Assembly: GCA_964518595.1 (NCBI GenBank)
Contig: CAZFHA010000006.1
Location: 1-64,000 of the forward strand
Reading direction: 5' to 3'
DNA length: 64,000 nt
Origin: CAZFHA01 sp964518595
GTDB lineage: Bacteria > Bacillota > Clostridia > Saccharofermentanales > Saccharofermentanaceae
The notes below the pieces were generated by a model. The model saw nothing but the letters and a program-made list of their open reading frames with translations, did no database searches and was not told the DNA's origin. This document shows, piece by piece, positions 54,076 through 62,903 of the stretch. The position numbers and the translations under genes were made by a program. Positions within the stretch are counted from its first letter, which is position 1; each line of letters starts with the position of its first letter.

Positions 54076-55560
54076 TCAAGATTTTTGCTTCCTAAAAAAG
54101 GTCTTAGTCATTTGCCTTAGCCTAGTAGCAATTTTCTCTCTTGGCCAACTCGGCAACATCCGCCACTCCCAGTTACCACCTAAGGTAGAAGGGGTATTCA
54201 TCCTCGCCCGATTATCTAAACCCAAAACATCTTGCATTTGTATGATAACCAGTGGACAAGCAGTTCCCATCAATGTGCGTATAGCTCCGTAGTGGTAGCC
54301 TTCTTTTTGGGTTAGATGCATATAACGCTTAGCCAAACGCACTTCTGACTTTGGTCCGCCTTTCATCCAGCCCATAAAGGTTTCATTGTCATGGGTACCA
54401 ATATAAGAAACATAGTTGCCGTGGTGCTGATAGGGGATATCGACAGAATCACCCTTGGGAGAGAAGCCAAACAGCATTACTTTCATGCCTGGATAGCCTG
54501 ACTCCGCCAACATCTGGCGGACATTGTCATCCATATAGCCTAAATCCTCGGCAATAATCCGAAATCCCTCGATTTTAGACTTGATCGCTGTAAATAATTC
54601 AATTCCCGGGCCCTTCATCCAAACACCGTTTCGAGCCGTTTTCTCCCCAAAGGGTACGGCAAAATAGGATTCAAACCCCCGGAAATGGTCAATCCGAACC
54701 ACATCATAGATTTCCAGCGCAGCAAACAGTCTTCGATGCCACCAATCATACTGGGTAGCTTTATGAACCTCCCATAGATAAAGAGGATTCCCCCAAAGCT
54801 GTCCATCAGCGGTGAACCCATCCGGTGGAACGCCAGCTACTTTTACCGGCATACTGTCTTTGTCCAACCAAAACAGTTCACGATGAGACCATTCATCCGC
54901 ACTGTCATCAGCTACATAGATGGGAATATCACCAATAATGGAAATGCCCTTCTCATTGGCGTAGCCTTTAAGCTTTTCCCACTGGCTGAAAAATAAGTAT
55001 TGTAAATACTGATGAAACTGCACTTCTTCTTCTAATAGTTTCCGATACTTTTCCAAGGCTTTAGCTTCACGCAAGCGAATGTCTTCAGGCCATTCGTGAT
55101 AAGACACATAGTCAAAGTGAGCCTTAAGTGCCATAAATAGCCCATAATCCGCTATCCAATACTCTTGCTTAGCGAGAAACCCTTCAAATGCAGCCTTGTC
55201 TCTCTTAAAACCACGATTAAAAGCTTTTCGAAGTACCTCTAAACGAGTTTGAAAAAGCTGGCCATAGTTCACATGCTCCGGATCATCGCCAAAGTCTACC
55301 GACTTATACTCTTTCTTCTCTAATAATTTTTCCTGATAAAGCAGATCCAAATCAATCAAATAGGGATTGCCCGCAAAAGTTGAAAAAGACTGATAAGGAG
55401 AATCTCCATAGCTGGTGGTCAAGATGGGTAAAACCTGCCAATAAGATTGTCCGGCTTGCTGCAAAAAATCAACAAAGTCATAGGCAGCTTGCCCCATTGT
55501 GCCAATCCCGTATGGGGATGGCAGCGATGTAATATGCATTAAAATACCACTAGCTCTCAT
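54076..55560 (-). CDS. malQ: 4-alpha-glucanotransferase (amylomaltase), MalQ
   Basis: The 494-residue GH77 enzyme moves glucan segments between maltodextrins. Conserved parts are LPSPYGIGTMG (residues 14-24), the nucleophile region VRIDHFRGFESYFAVP, the acid region IIAEDLGYMDDNVR and the later SYIGTHDNETFMGW. It ends a cluster of maltodextrin uptake genes and follows malG after 43 bp. GAGGAG precedes the ATG. Confidence 0.95.
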   Translation of the reverse strand: MRASGILMHITSLPSPYGIGTMGQAAYDFVDFLQQAGQSYWQVLPILTTSYGDSPYQSFSTFAGNPYLIDLDLLYQEKLLEKKEYKSVDFGDDPEHVNYGQLFQTRLEVLRKAFNRGFKRDKAAFEGFLAKQEYWIADYGLFMALKAHFDYVSYHEWPEDIRLREAKALEKYRKLLEEEVQFHQYLQYLFFSQWEKLKGYANEKGISIIGDIPIYVADDSADEWSHRELFWLDKDSMPVKVAGVPPDGFTADGQLWGNPLYLWEVHKATQYDWWHRRLFAALEIYDVVRIDHFRGFESYFAVPFGEKTARNGVWMKGPGIELFTAIKSKIEGFRIIAEDLGYMDDNVRQMLAESGYPGMKVMLFGFSPKGDSVDIPYQHHGNYVSYIGTHDNETFMGWMKGGPKSEVRLAKRYMHLTQKEGYHYGAIRTLMGTACPLVIIQMQDVLGLDNRARMNTPSTLGGNWEWRMLPSWPREKIATRLRQMTKTFFRKQKS

Positions 55561-55603
55561 AGTTCTGTCTCCTCTACGTTCAGTATCCTTTTAGCGTTAC
55601 GCT

Positions 55604-56431
55604 TTATTTGATTGCCCCTTCAGCAATACCTTTAATAATATACTTCTGCGCACCTAAATAGAAAAGGATAATCGGAATCATACCCATAATTAAGGCGGCA
55701 GTAGCCAAGTCCCACTGTTTAGAAAACTGACCAAAAAACAGATACGTGCGCAGTGGTAATGTCTGCCATTCTGGCTTGTTAATCATGAGTTGCGGCAACA
55801 AAAAGTCGTTCCAAACCCACATTACATTCAATACACTGACAGTAGCTACAATGGGGCGAAGCAGTGGAAAGACAATTCCCCAGAAAGTTCTGGTCGGCCC
55901 ACAACCATCAATGGTGGCAGCCTCTTCCAACTCCAAAGGAATTCCTTTGATAAAGCCATGAAAAAGAATAATCGACAAGCTAGAACCAAAGCCCAGGTAC
56001 ATAAAGACCAGTCCAGGTGGATTCTGCAGTCCCAAATTACTCATCAAACGTACCAAAGGTAACATAACACATTGGAAGGGGATCAACATAGCTGCCGCAA
56101 AGAGCATAAAAGCAAAGCCGGAAAAGCGTGTTTTATATCGCACAAGAACCCAAGCAGCCATAGAGGTAAATATTAAAATAATCAAAGTAGAAGTTAATGT
56201 AATCAACAGAGAATTAACTAAAGCCGTTCCATAATTCATTCGCTCCATAGCATCAGGGTAGTTACTAGTTGTAAAGTAAGGAGGAAGCGGAAGGCCTAAG
56301 GTATTAGCAAAAAAACCTTTCTTGGTTTTAAAGGAGTTATTAAGCAAAATTAAGATAGGTGCTAAAAAAGCTAAAGAAAGTAGTGCTCCCACTATCGTTA
56401 AAACCAATCGAGATAAAGCTGAGCTTTTCAT
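55604..56431 (-). CDS. Carbohydrate ABC permease, MalG type
   Basis: The 275-residue protein has six membrane helices and the EAA loop LEEAATIDGCGPTRTFWGIVFPLLRP (residues 173-198) that contacts the ATPase. The usual family end KYIIKGIAEGAIK is present. Its ATG shares one base with the stop of the upstream permease gene (TAATG), so the pair is coupled. Confidence 0.92.
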   Translation of the reverse strand: MKSSALSRLVLTIVGALLSLAFLAPILILLNNSFKTKKGFFANTLGLPLPPYFTTSNYPDAMERMNYGTALVNSLLITLTSTLIILIFTSMAAWVLVRYKTRFSGFAFMLFAAAMLIPFQCVMLPLVRLMSNLGLQNPPGLVFMYLGFGSSLSIILFHGFIKGIPLELEEAATIDGCGPTRTFWGIVFPLLRPIVATVSVLNVMWVWNDFLLPQLMINKPEWQTLPLRTYLFFGQFSKQWDLATAALIMGMIPIILFYLGAQKYIIKGIAEGAIK

Positions 56432-57297
56432 TAGAGCTCCACCTCCCTCTTTTTATTAAAATAAAGTTGTGTCAATGTAATTGCCGCTACAGCCAACATA
56501 AAAATCAAGGCTCTCGCTTGAGCTTGACCTAATAAGTTTTTGGTAAAGGCCACATTGTAAATATTCAAAGCTAACATCATAGTGGAGTTGTTAGGCGCGC
56601 CATTTGTAAGTGCTAAGTTTTGATCAAAGAGCTTAAAGCTATTCGATAAACTAATAAAGGTACAAACAGTAAAGGCTGGTGCCACCATGGGCATCATAAT
56701 CCTCGTAATAATTCGCCCTGTACTAGCACCATCAATCTTGGCGGCTTCAATTAAAGAGTCAGGAATTCCTTGCAAAGCGGCAATGTAAATAATCATCATG
56801 TAACCGGACATTTGCCAGACCGCAACAATTACTAATCCCCAAAAGCCAGTAGCTGTATTCGACAGCCAGCCTTCCAGAAAAGGTAACCCCCAGGCTTTGC
56901 CAAGGCTCTCAAAAATCTTAGTAAAAATAAATTGCCAAGTAAAGCCAAGGAGCAATCCGCCAATAAGATTCGGCATAAAAAAAACAGCTCGATACATATT
57001 TCGACCGGCCAGCTCTCTTGTTACCATAAGGGCAAGTAAAAAACCAATTAAGTTACAAAATAAAACGGCTAAAATAGCAAAAACCGCCGTAAAACCAAAA
57101 CTCCAAACGAAACTTGGATCTTGAGTAAAAACAGATGAATAGTTGCTAAAACCTACAAAGTTTATTGTATCGTTGATTCCATTCCAATCTGTAAAAGAAT
57201 AATAAATACCTGTCATCATCGGAATAATGACAACAAGCAGAAAGGATAAAAGTGCCGGAGCAAGAAATAAGGTAAAGGTTAATTTCGATCTTCGCAT
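56431..57297 (-). CDS. Carbohydrate ABC permease, MalF type
   Basis: The 288-residue protein has six membrane helices, with the first in FTLFLAPALLSFLLVVIIPM, and the EAA loop LIEAAKIDGASTGRIITRIMMPMVAP. AAAGGGGAG lies six bases before the ATG at 57297, eighteen codons inside the longest frame. It lies 72 bp after the binding-protein gene. No ATPase gene is present in the cluster. Confidence 0.92.
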   Translation of the reverse strand: MRRSKLTFTLFLAPALLSFLLVVIIPMMTGIYYSFTDWNGINDTINFVGFSNYSSVFTQDPSFVWSFGFTAVFAILAVLFCNLIGFLLALMVTRELAGRNMYRAVFFMPNLIGGLLLGFTWQFIFTKIFESLGKAWGLPFLEGWLSNTATGFWGLVIVAVWQMSGYMMIIYIAALQGIPDSLIEAAKIDGASTGRIITRIMMPMVAPAFTVCTFISLSNSFKLFDQNLALTNGAPNNSTMMLALNIYNVAFTKNLLGQAQARALIFMLAVAAITLTQLYFNKKREVEL

Positions 57298-57369
57298 GGA
57301 GAGCTCCCCTTTCGATAAATCTGGCATGAGAGAAACTCCCATGCCAGACAATCCTCATCCAATATGCAC

Positions 57370-58767
57370 TTATTTGCTTCTGGCTTCAGTCCAAGCTGTC
57401 TTAGACTGGTCAACCACTTCATCAAAAGTTAGAGCACCGGAGAAATAATCTTGTAGTTTTGTTCCAAAAACACCCATGCCCCAATCTGTTGGGAAGCCCA
57501 TGAATACCCATGGAATCGTTTTGCCAGCATCGGCATATTCCTTAACTGCCTTGCCCAAGCTATCTGCTGGTTCTAAGCCCTCATAATTAGTGAAAGGAGG
57601 AATGAAGCTGAAATCATTAACTACAATTGCCTTACCTTCTTCACTCTGATAGAGCCAGTCTAAGAACGCTTTAGCAGCAGCCTTTTGATTATCGTCAGAC
57701 TCGGCGTTGACGCACCAGTACATCGGCACACCAACTGGTATGCTATCTTCTACAACACCTTCCAAGGGAAGTGGTAAGATGCCCAGATTCTCTGCAACAG
57801 CCTCATCAACACCTTTTACACCGCCATAGATCCAGTTACCTTGTTGAATAGCAGCCACACGCTCAATAGCTAATCCACCCTCTACTTGAGTCGAATAATC
57901 AACGGCATTGAGTTTAGCTTTGTCTGTTCCTGAAGAAGTAAAATCAGCATTTAAGTCAATTAATTTCTTGAGAGCATCTTTGTACTTGAACTCAACAGTC
58001 TTAGAATCAAAAGCTTCTACTGCACCCTTAGGGAACTCCGGAGAAAGCCCCACATTCAAGGTATGGAGTCCTGTTACCCAAGTCTCTTTGGCAGGGTACT
58101 CGGTTACAGCCTCTAAAGCAGGATAGTCTGTCTTTAGATCGCCAGCTTTGATCTTGGCATCAAGGTCTTCGAAAGCCTTCTTGATATCGGCATAGGTTTT
58201 CAGTTTGGAAGCATCAATGCCAGCAGCTTCGAAAATACCTTTGTTATAAATCAACCCATAGCCTTCAATCGCATAAGGTAAACCATAAACTTCGTTATTT
58301 TCAGTTACAGCCAATAGAGTTCCAGAAACTGCCTTCTCAACCCAAGCTTCCTTGGTCAAAGGTTCCAATTTACCGGTATAGTCTTTCAAATCTTGCGGTC
58401 CGCCGATATTAAAAATAGTCGGCACATCGGAAGATTGGAATTTGGCTCGTAAAGCGGCACCATAGTCAGAGCCACCGCCAACAGTTTCTAAGTTAATGGT
58501 AACATTAGGATGTATTTCTGTGTAAGTTGCAATCGCGGCCTTCAAAGCATCATTAATCTCCACTTTGAATTGAAAAATATTGATAGTAACTGGTTCACCC
58601 GATGCGGTAGTCTCTGCACCTGATGCCGTGCTGCCCGCAGCTGAGCCGGCACTGGTGGTCGCACCACTGGTTGTGGAAGGGGTATTGTTACAGGCAGCCA
58701 AGCCTGCAATCATAGCTGACGCTAAAACAGCAGCCGTGACCTTTTTCAGCATTCTGTTCATTTTCAT
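57370..58767 (-). CDS. Maltodextrin-type solute-binding lipoprotein
   Basis: The 465-residue protein has a lipoprotein signal (lipobox AGLAAC near residue 25), a low-complexity Thr/Ser/Gly/Ala linker and a class I/D binding fold: VTINIFQFKVEINDALKAAI at the start of the mature part and VNAESDDNQKAAAKAFLDWL near the end. It would bind maltodextrins or malto-oligosaccharides; the exact ligand is inferred from malQ and glgP. GGAGG lies eight bases before the ATG at 58767. Confidence 0.9.
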   Translation of the reverse strand: MKMNRMLKKVTAAVLASAMIAGLAACNNTPSTTSGATTSAGSAAGSTASGAETTASGEPVTINIFQFKVEINDALKAAIATYTEIHPNVTINLETVGGGSDYGAALRAKFQSSDVPTIFNIGGPQDLKDYTGKLEPLTKEAWVEKAVSGTLLAVTENNEVYGLPYAIEGYGLIYNKGIFEAAGIDASKLKTYADIKKAFEDLDAKIKAGDLKTDYPALEAVTEYPAKETWVTGLHTLNVGLSPEFPKGAVEAFDSKTVEFKYKDALKKLIDLNADFTSSGTDKAKLNAVDYSTQVEGGLAIERVAAIQQGNWIYGGVKGVDEAVAENLGILPLPLEGVVEDSIPVGVPMYWCVNAESDDNQKAAAKAFLDWLYQSEEGKAIVVNDFSFIPPFTNYEGLEPADSLGKAVKEYADAGKTIPWVFMGFPTDWGMGVFGTKLQDYFSGALTFDEVVDQSKTAWTEARSK

Positions 58768-58829
58768 ACTACTTTCCTCCATTTGATTTACACATTTGAA
58801 ATTATCAGTTTCGCCAACACATCTTCTAA

Positions 58830-58839
58830 TTTTCGAAAA
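58830..58839. promoter_or_regulatory. TTTTCGAAAA operator downstream of the binding-protein promoter
   Basis: The perfect 10-bp palindrome TTTTCGAAAA is centred about 19 bp after the predicted transcription start, a position suited to blocking elongation. The same motif recurs at glgP and at the LacI gene. Confidence 0.7.
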
Positions 58840-58859
58840 CTATCGACAATTCTTCTTGG

Positions 58860-58888
58860 AGTTTAGCACGATAGACTAGCGCTGTCAA
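58860..58888 (-). promoter_or_regulatory. Promoter of the maltodextrin transport operon
   Basis: On the minus strand TTGACA (58883-58888) and TAAACT (58860-58865) are 17 bp apart. Confidence 0.8.
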
Positions 58889-58993
58889 TAATAAACTAAC
58901 AAATTACACATAGTTTATTTGTATATTATGCAGATAACGCCAAAGGTATTTTCAGGATATGACCTATTTTTCCTCTTTTACATTCCAGATCAT

Positions 58994-59005
58994 TTTTTCG
59001 AAAAA
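58994..59005. promoter_or_regulatory. Upstream TTTTTCGAAAAA operator-like site
   Basis: A 12-bp palindrome about 110 bp upstream of the -35. It could pair with the site at 58830 through DNA looping. Confidence 0.5.
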
Positions 59006-59130
59006 CAAAACAAAATCATTGCAGAATTAATTTTTAAAGTTCATACACTTAATAATTTGCAAAAAACAATCCCATTACTATAGCTTTCAACTTTAGGCTA
59101 CGGCTCACTAATAGTGGCAAAAATGTTAAC

Positions 59131-59167
59131 AAAAAATCGCCCTACCCATAAAAGCAGAACGATTTTT
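59131..59167 (-). terminator. Terminator of glgP
   Basis: On the minus strand AAAATCG pairs with CGATTTT, with a weaker inner helix (CTGC with GTAG), followed by a T6 tract. Confidence 0.65.
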
Positions 59168-59193
59168 ACAAAGAATCTTCTAAAGGTCGAGGA

Positions 59194-61551
59194 TTAGTCT
59201 ATCTGCCAAATATCTTTGGCGTACTCCCTGATAGTACGGTCACTGGAAAAATAACCCGCCCGGGCAACATTAAGGAAGGCTTTTTGGGCAAAGACAAGAT
59301 CATTTTTATATTCTGCAATCGCTTCCAACTTCTTATTCATATAGGCCATAAAATCTAACAATAGGTAGTACTGATCGGCCTTGTGCCAAGAAGCCCCCAC
59401 CAGAAGGGAGTCATGAAGATCTTTAAACATCCCGGTTCTACCATCATCAAAGCTACCGTCAACTAGGGCATCCACCACTTTCTTAAGTCGTGGTTCTTTT
59501 TCATAATAGATTTTCGGATCATAGCTGTTCTTGATCTTATTAATATCCTCAACGGTGGCGCCAAAAATGTAGTTATTCTCAAGTCCCGCCTCATGAACAA
59601 TTTCTACATTCGCTCCGTCAAAAGTTCCCAGAGTTGGAGCACCATTCAGCATTAACTTCATGTTTCCTGTACCTGAGGCTTCGGTCCCGGCTGGTGAGAT
59701 TTGTTCTGATAGGTCGGCAGCACAAACCAGTTTTTCTGCATAAGACACATTGTAATTTTGGACAAAAACCACACGGAGGTATGCCTTCACTTCTGGATCG
59801 CTATTTATCATTTTGGCAATTTCATTAATAAACTTTATGACGCCTTTAGCTCTAAAGTAGCCCGGCGCCGCTTTTGCTCCGAAAATAAAAGCGGTCGGTG
59901 TAAAATCTACAATGCGGCCGGACTTAATACCATAGTAAATATCAAGAATCGAAAAGGCATTGAGTAGTTGGCGCTTATACTCATGTAAACGCTTGATTTG
60001 GATATCAAATAGGAAGTGTGCCGGAATATCAACACCCTCTTTTTCACGAATATAGTCTGCCAAACGCTGCTTATTATGGCTTTTAATGGCTAAGAATTCC
60101 CGAAGAATTTCAGGCTTCTCAGCATCGCTTTCCAATTTTCTTAGTTGATTAAGATCGGTTATCCACTCTTCACTACCAAGTAAGCGGCTGATCATCGCCG
60201 AGAGTTCAGGGTTGCAAAGTGCCAGCCAACGCCGCTGTGTAATGCCATTAGTCTTGTTTTGAAAACGCTCCGGGTATAACTCATACCAGTTTTTGAGTAC
60301 ATCAGTTTTTAATATCTCTGTATGAATTTTGGCTACACCATTCACAACATTGGAGCCAAAGATAGCTAGATTAGCCATAGAAATATTGTGATCGTCCAGG
60401 ATTCTGCAACTCTTCAGATGTTTTTGAAATAGTTCTCCCCCAGCCATAAACTCTTCACTCTGGTAGTGGTTAAGTTTTTTGATAATGTCACAAATCCGGG
60501 GTAGAATGCCACGATATAACTGATAATCCCATTTTTCCAAGGCCTCAGCCATAACAGTATGGTTAGTGTAATTAAAAATTTTCCGTGCTAACCTCAGAGC
60601 CTCTACAAAGTCTATTTGATAATCGTCACAGAGAATACGAATAAACTCACAAATAGCCACCGTAGGATGTGTATCATTTAATTGAACACTATTGTCGGCG
60701 GCGAATTTTTCAAAGTTAGCCCCATATTTCTTAACATGCCGGCGAATCATATCTTGAATCGAGGCACTACAGAAAAAATACTGCTGACGGATACGCAGCT
60801 CTTTGCCCTTGTTAGTATCATCGTTTGGATAAAGAACTCGAGAAATATCCTCTGCCTTGTTTTTATCCGCAACTGAGCGCGTATACTGTTGGCGATTAAA
60901 GGCGTCAAAATCAAATTCCGTCAAGGCTTCGCTTTGCCAAAGCCTTAAGGTATTAATCTGCTTACCGCCATAACCGATAATTGGCATATCATAGGGAACT
61001 GCCTTTACAGTTTCATCGGCAAAGGAGACCATTACTACTTCTTTATTCCGTCGAATAGACCAAGGGTCACCAAAAGCCGTCCAATCATCGGCACTTTCTT
61101 TCTGGAAGCCATTTTCGAAATGCTGGGCAAAAAGTCCATATTTATAACGAATGCCATAACCATTTAATGGGTATCCCATAGTGGCAGCAGAATCTAAAAA
61201 GCAAGCCGCCAGTCTTCCTAACCCGCCATTACCTAAAGCTGCATCCTCAATTTCTTCAAATTCGTTTAATTCACGGCCTTGGGATTTCAAAAACTCCCGT
61301 ACGGGCTCAAGCTTCCCTAAAGCCAAAAGATTGTTAAAGATTGCCCGTCCCACTAAAAACTCTGCCGAAAAATAATAAGCTCGACGCTGCTGGCTTTGCT
61401 TAACTTCGCAAGCTTTCCAGGTATCAGCAATCTCTTTCATAATTGTACGAGTAAGAGAATCATGCAATTGATATACAGTAGCCATCTCTGATGTGGTCTG
61501 AAAATCGGCCTTTAAGCTATCTTCTAAAAAAGAAAAGGAATTATGTTCCAT
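59194..61551 (-). CDS. glgP: Glycogen/maltodextrin phosphorylase
   Basis: The 785-residue GT35 enzyme releases glucose 1-phosphate from alpha-1,4-glucan with pyridoxal phosphate. The cofactor region EASGTGNMKLMLNGAPTLGT and DGANVEI are intact, as are AALGNGGLGRLAACFLDS (residues about 103-120) and NGITQRRWLALCNP. GGAGG precedes the ATG. It has its own promoter with an operator and a terminator, so it is transcribed separately from the ABC genes. Confidence 0.95.
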   Translation of the reverse strand: MEHNSFSFLEDSLKADFQTTSEMATVYQLHDSLTRTIMKEIADTWKACEVKQSQQRRAYYFSAEFLVGRAIFNNLLALGKLEPVREFLKSQGRELNEFEEIEDAALGNGGLGRLAACFLDSAATMGYPLNGYGIRYKYGLFAQHFENGFQKESADDWTAFGDPWSIRRNKEVVMVSFADETVKAVPYDMPIIGYGGKQINTLRLWQSEALTEFDFDAFNRQQYTRSVADKNKAEDISRVLYPNDDTNKGKELRIRQQYFFCSASIQDMIRRHVKKYGANFEKFAADNSVQLNDTHPTVAICEFIRILCDDYQIDFVEALRLARKIFNYTNHTVMAEALEKWDYQLYRGILPRICDIIKKLNHYQSEEFMAGGELFQKHLKSCRILDDHNISMANLAIFGSNVVNGVAKIHTEILKTDVLKNWYELYPERFQNKTNGITQRRWLALCNPELSAMISRLLGSEEWITDLNQLRKLESDAEKPEILREFLAIKSHNKQRLADYIREKEGVDIPAHFLFDIQIKRLHEYKRQLLNAFSILDIYYGIKSGRIVDFTPTAFIFGAKAAPGYFRAKGVIKFINEIAKMINSDPEVKAYLRVVFVQNYNVSYAEKLVCAADLSEQISPAGTEASGTGNMKLMLNGAPTLGTFDGANVEIVHEAGLENNYIFGATVEDINKIKNSYDPKIYYEKEPRLKKVVDALVDGSFDDGRTGMFKDLHDSLLVGASWHKADQYYLLLDFMAYMNKKLEAIAEYKNDLVFAQKAFLNVARAGYFSSDRTIREYAKDIWQID

Positions 61552-61595
61552 ATAAACCTCCGAAACATATCACAAAAACATTTTGCTTCAGATTA

Positions 61596-61624
61596 AGCTT
61601 ACATCATATTTTCGAAAATATCAA
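61596..61624 (-). promoter_or_regulatory. Promoter of glgP
   Basis: On the minus strand TTGATA (61619-61624) and TAAGCT (61596-61601) are separated by 17 bp. Confidence 0.75.
61606..61621. promoter_or_regulatory. ATATTTTCGAAAATAT operator in the glgP promoter spacer
   Basis: This perfect 16-bp palindrome occupies the spacer and touches the -35 of the glgP promoter, so bound regulator would directly exclude RNA polymerase. Confidence 0.8.
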
Positions 61625-61683
61625 CTCAATGTTCGAAAACCATTAATTCCTGCCGTTAAGGTCGCCCTTCTACCAGATTAAAA

Positions 61684-62679
61684 TTAGCATTTTACCAGCC
61701 CAGTGGACTCCCTTATAATCAGCTCTGGCATTAGCTGTATACGACTGATAGCATTGCCTTTCATAATCTGCTCCATTGCCATGCAGACATTCTTACCAAT
61801 GGTAAGACGGTTTTGCTTAACGGTAGTCAAGGGTGGTGTAGTATAACGAGCCAAGGGAATATCATCAAAACCAATTACACTTATATCTTGAGGAACCCGC
61901 AGTCCCAAACGATAAAGTTCCGCTAAAACCCCATGAGCTAAAAGATCACTGGCACAACAAATTGCCGTGGCGCCACCGGAAATAAAGCGGCTCACCAATG
62001 CCGGGTCGCAGGGTTCATAAAAATCTGCATGGGCTAACAGCTCTTTTTTGAGACTAAGTCCAGCCTTTTCCATCCCAAGAGTAAAACCTTGCAGTCGTTC
62101 CTGAGACACACGGCTATGCTGCTCTCCATTTAAAAAGGCAATAGAATGATGACCAAGCTCCACTAAATGTTCCACAGCTCCAACCATGCCTTGCTGATTA
62201 TCAATTCCTACACAGGTGACCGAAGGATTGTAGACAACATTATCTAAAAGTACCGTAGGAATTTTAGTTAAAGCCAGTTGTTGCAGAAAATCATTGTGAA
62301 GGGTAAAGCCCAACAAAAAGCCTGCAGAATAGTGATTCTGGGTCATGTATTCCTCATAATCATAATCGAAATGACGATCCATAGCCATGGGAATAATATC
62401 CACATTCCACTGCTTCTCCGTAGCAGCTAACCTAAACCCGACAATAATCTCATAACCGAACTGTTCAATATGTTCATAACCCATATTCTCTACAAAAATG
62501 CAGACTTTCTGAGCATTGCCCGGGCTACGCCCACGCCGAGAAACATACCCCATTTCCAAGGCCGTGTTCAAAATCAGCTGTCTGGTTTCCTCGCTCACGT
62601 CACTAGCTCCGCTGAGTCCTTTGGAAACAGAGCTTACGGAAACACCCAATTTTTTCGCTATATCTTTAATAGTAGCCAC
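61684..62679 (-). CDS. LacI-family transcriptional regulator of the glucan cluster
   Basis: The 331-residue protein begins with a helix-turn-helix (TIKDIAKKLGVSVSSVSKGLSG, written here in parts) followed by the hinge and a periplasmic-binding-like sensor domain with DVSVIGFDDIPLARYTTPPLTTVKQ near residue 285. The start is taken as GTG at 62679, which gives the usual MATIKDIA beginning; longer frames reach to 62748 but would add an unusual N-terminal tail. Position and shared palindromes indicate that it controls glgP and the maltodextrin operon. Confidence 0.9.
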   Translation of the reverse strand: MATIKDIAKKLGVSVSSVSKGLSGASDVSEETRQLILNTALEMGYVSRRGRSPGNAQKVCIFVENMGYEHIEQFGYEIIVGFRLAATEKQWNVDIIPMAMDRHFDYDYEEYMTQNHYSAGFLLGFTLHNDFLQQLALTKIPTVLLDNVVYNPSVTCVGIDNQQGMVGAVEHLVELGHHSIAFLNGEQHSRVSQERLQGFTLGMEKAGLSLKKELLAHADFYEPCDPALVSRFISGGATAICCASDLLAHGVLAELYRLGLRVPQDISVIGFDDIPLARYTTPPLTTVKQNRLTIGKNVCMAMEQIMKGNAISRIQLMPELIIRESTGLVKC

Positions 62680-62785
62680 TTTTTCACACTCAACTTTGCT
62701 CTTTTTGATCTCGAAAAAATACACAAAATGCCGGTGCAGAATCTGCAACCAGCATAATTTACGAAAATTCCGAAAATCCTTAGTT

Positions 62786-62815
62786 AGTTTATCATGTATG
62801 TTTATCGGCTGTCAA
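62786..62815 (-). promoter_or_regulatory. Promoter of the LacI-type regulator gene
   Basis: On the minus strand TTGACA (62810-62815) and TAAACT (62786-62791) are 18 bp apart. Confidence 0.7.
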
Positions 62816-62848
62816 CGGAAACCAGACCCTGTCGCTTTCCGAAAATTA

Positions 62849-62858
62849 TTTTCGAAAA
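62849..62858. promoter_or_regulatory. TTTTCGAAAA operator upstream of the regulator promoter
   Basis: The same palindrome, about 35 bp upstream of the -35. Two half-sites (CGAAAA at 62762-62767 and 62771-62776) lie downstream of the -10, so the promoter is bracketed. Confidence 0.65.
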
Positions 62859-62903
62859 GCAATATTGCAAGCGAATCAAATCTATAGCATTCAAAGAGTC
62901 TAT

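Larger units (their letters stand above)
58768..59193. other. Intergenic region of 426 bp between the binding-protein gene and glgP
   Basis: It holds the binding-protein promoter (58860-58888), two operator-like sites (58830-58839 and 58994-59005) and, near glgP, a terminator-like stem with U-run (59131-59167). I see no gene in the remaining 200 bp of A+T-rich sequence. Confidence 0.8.
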
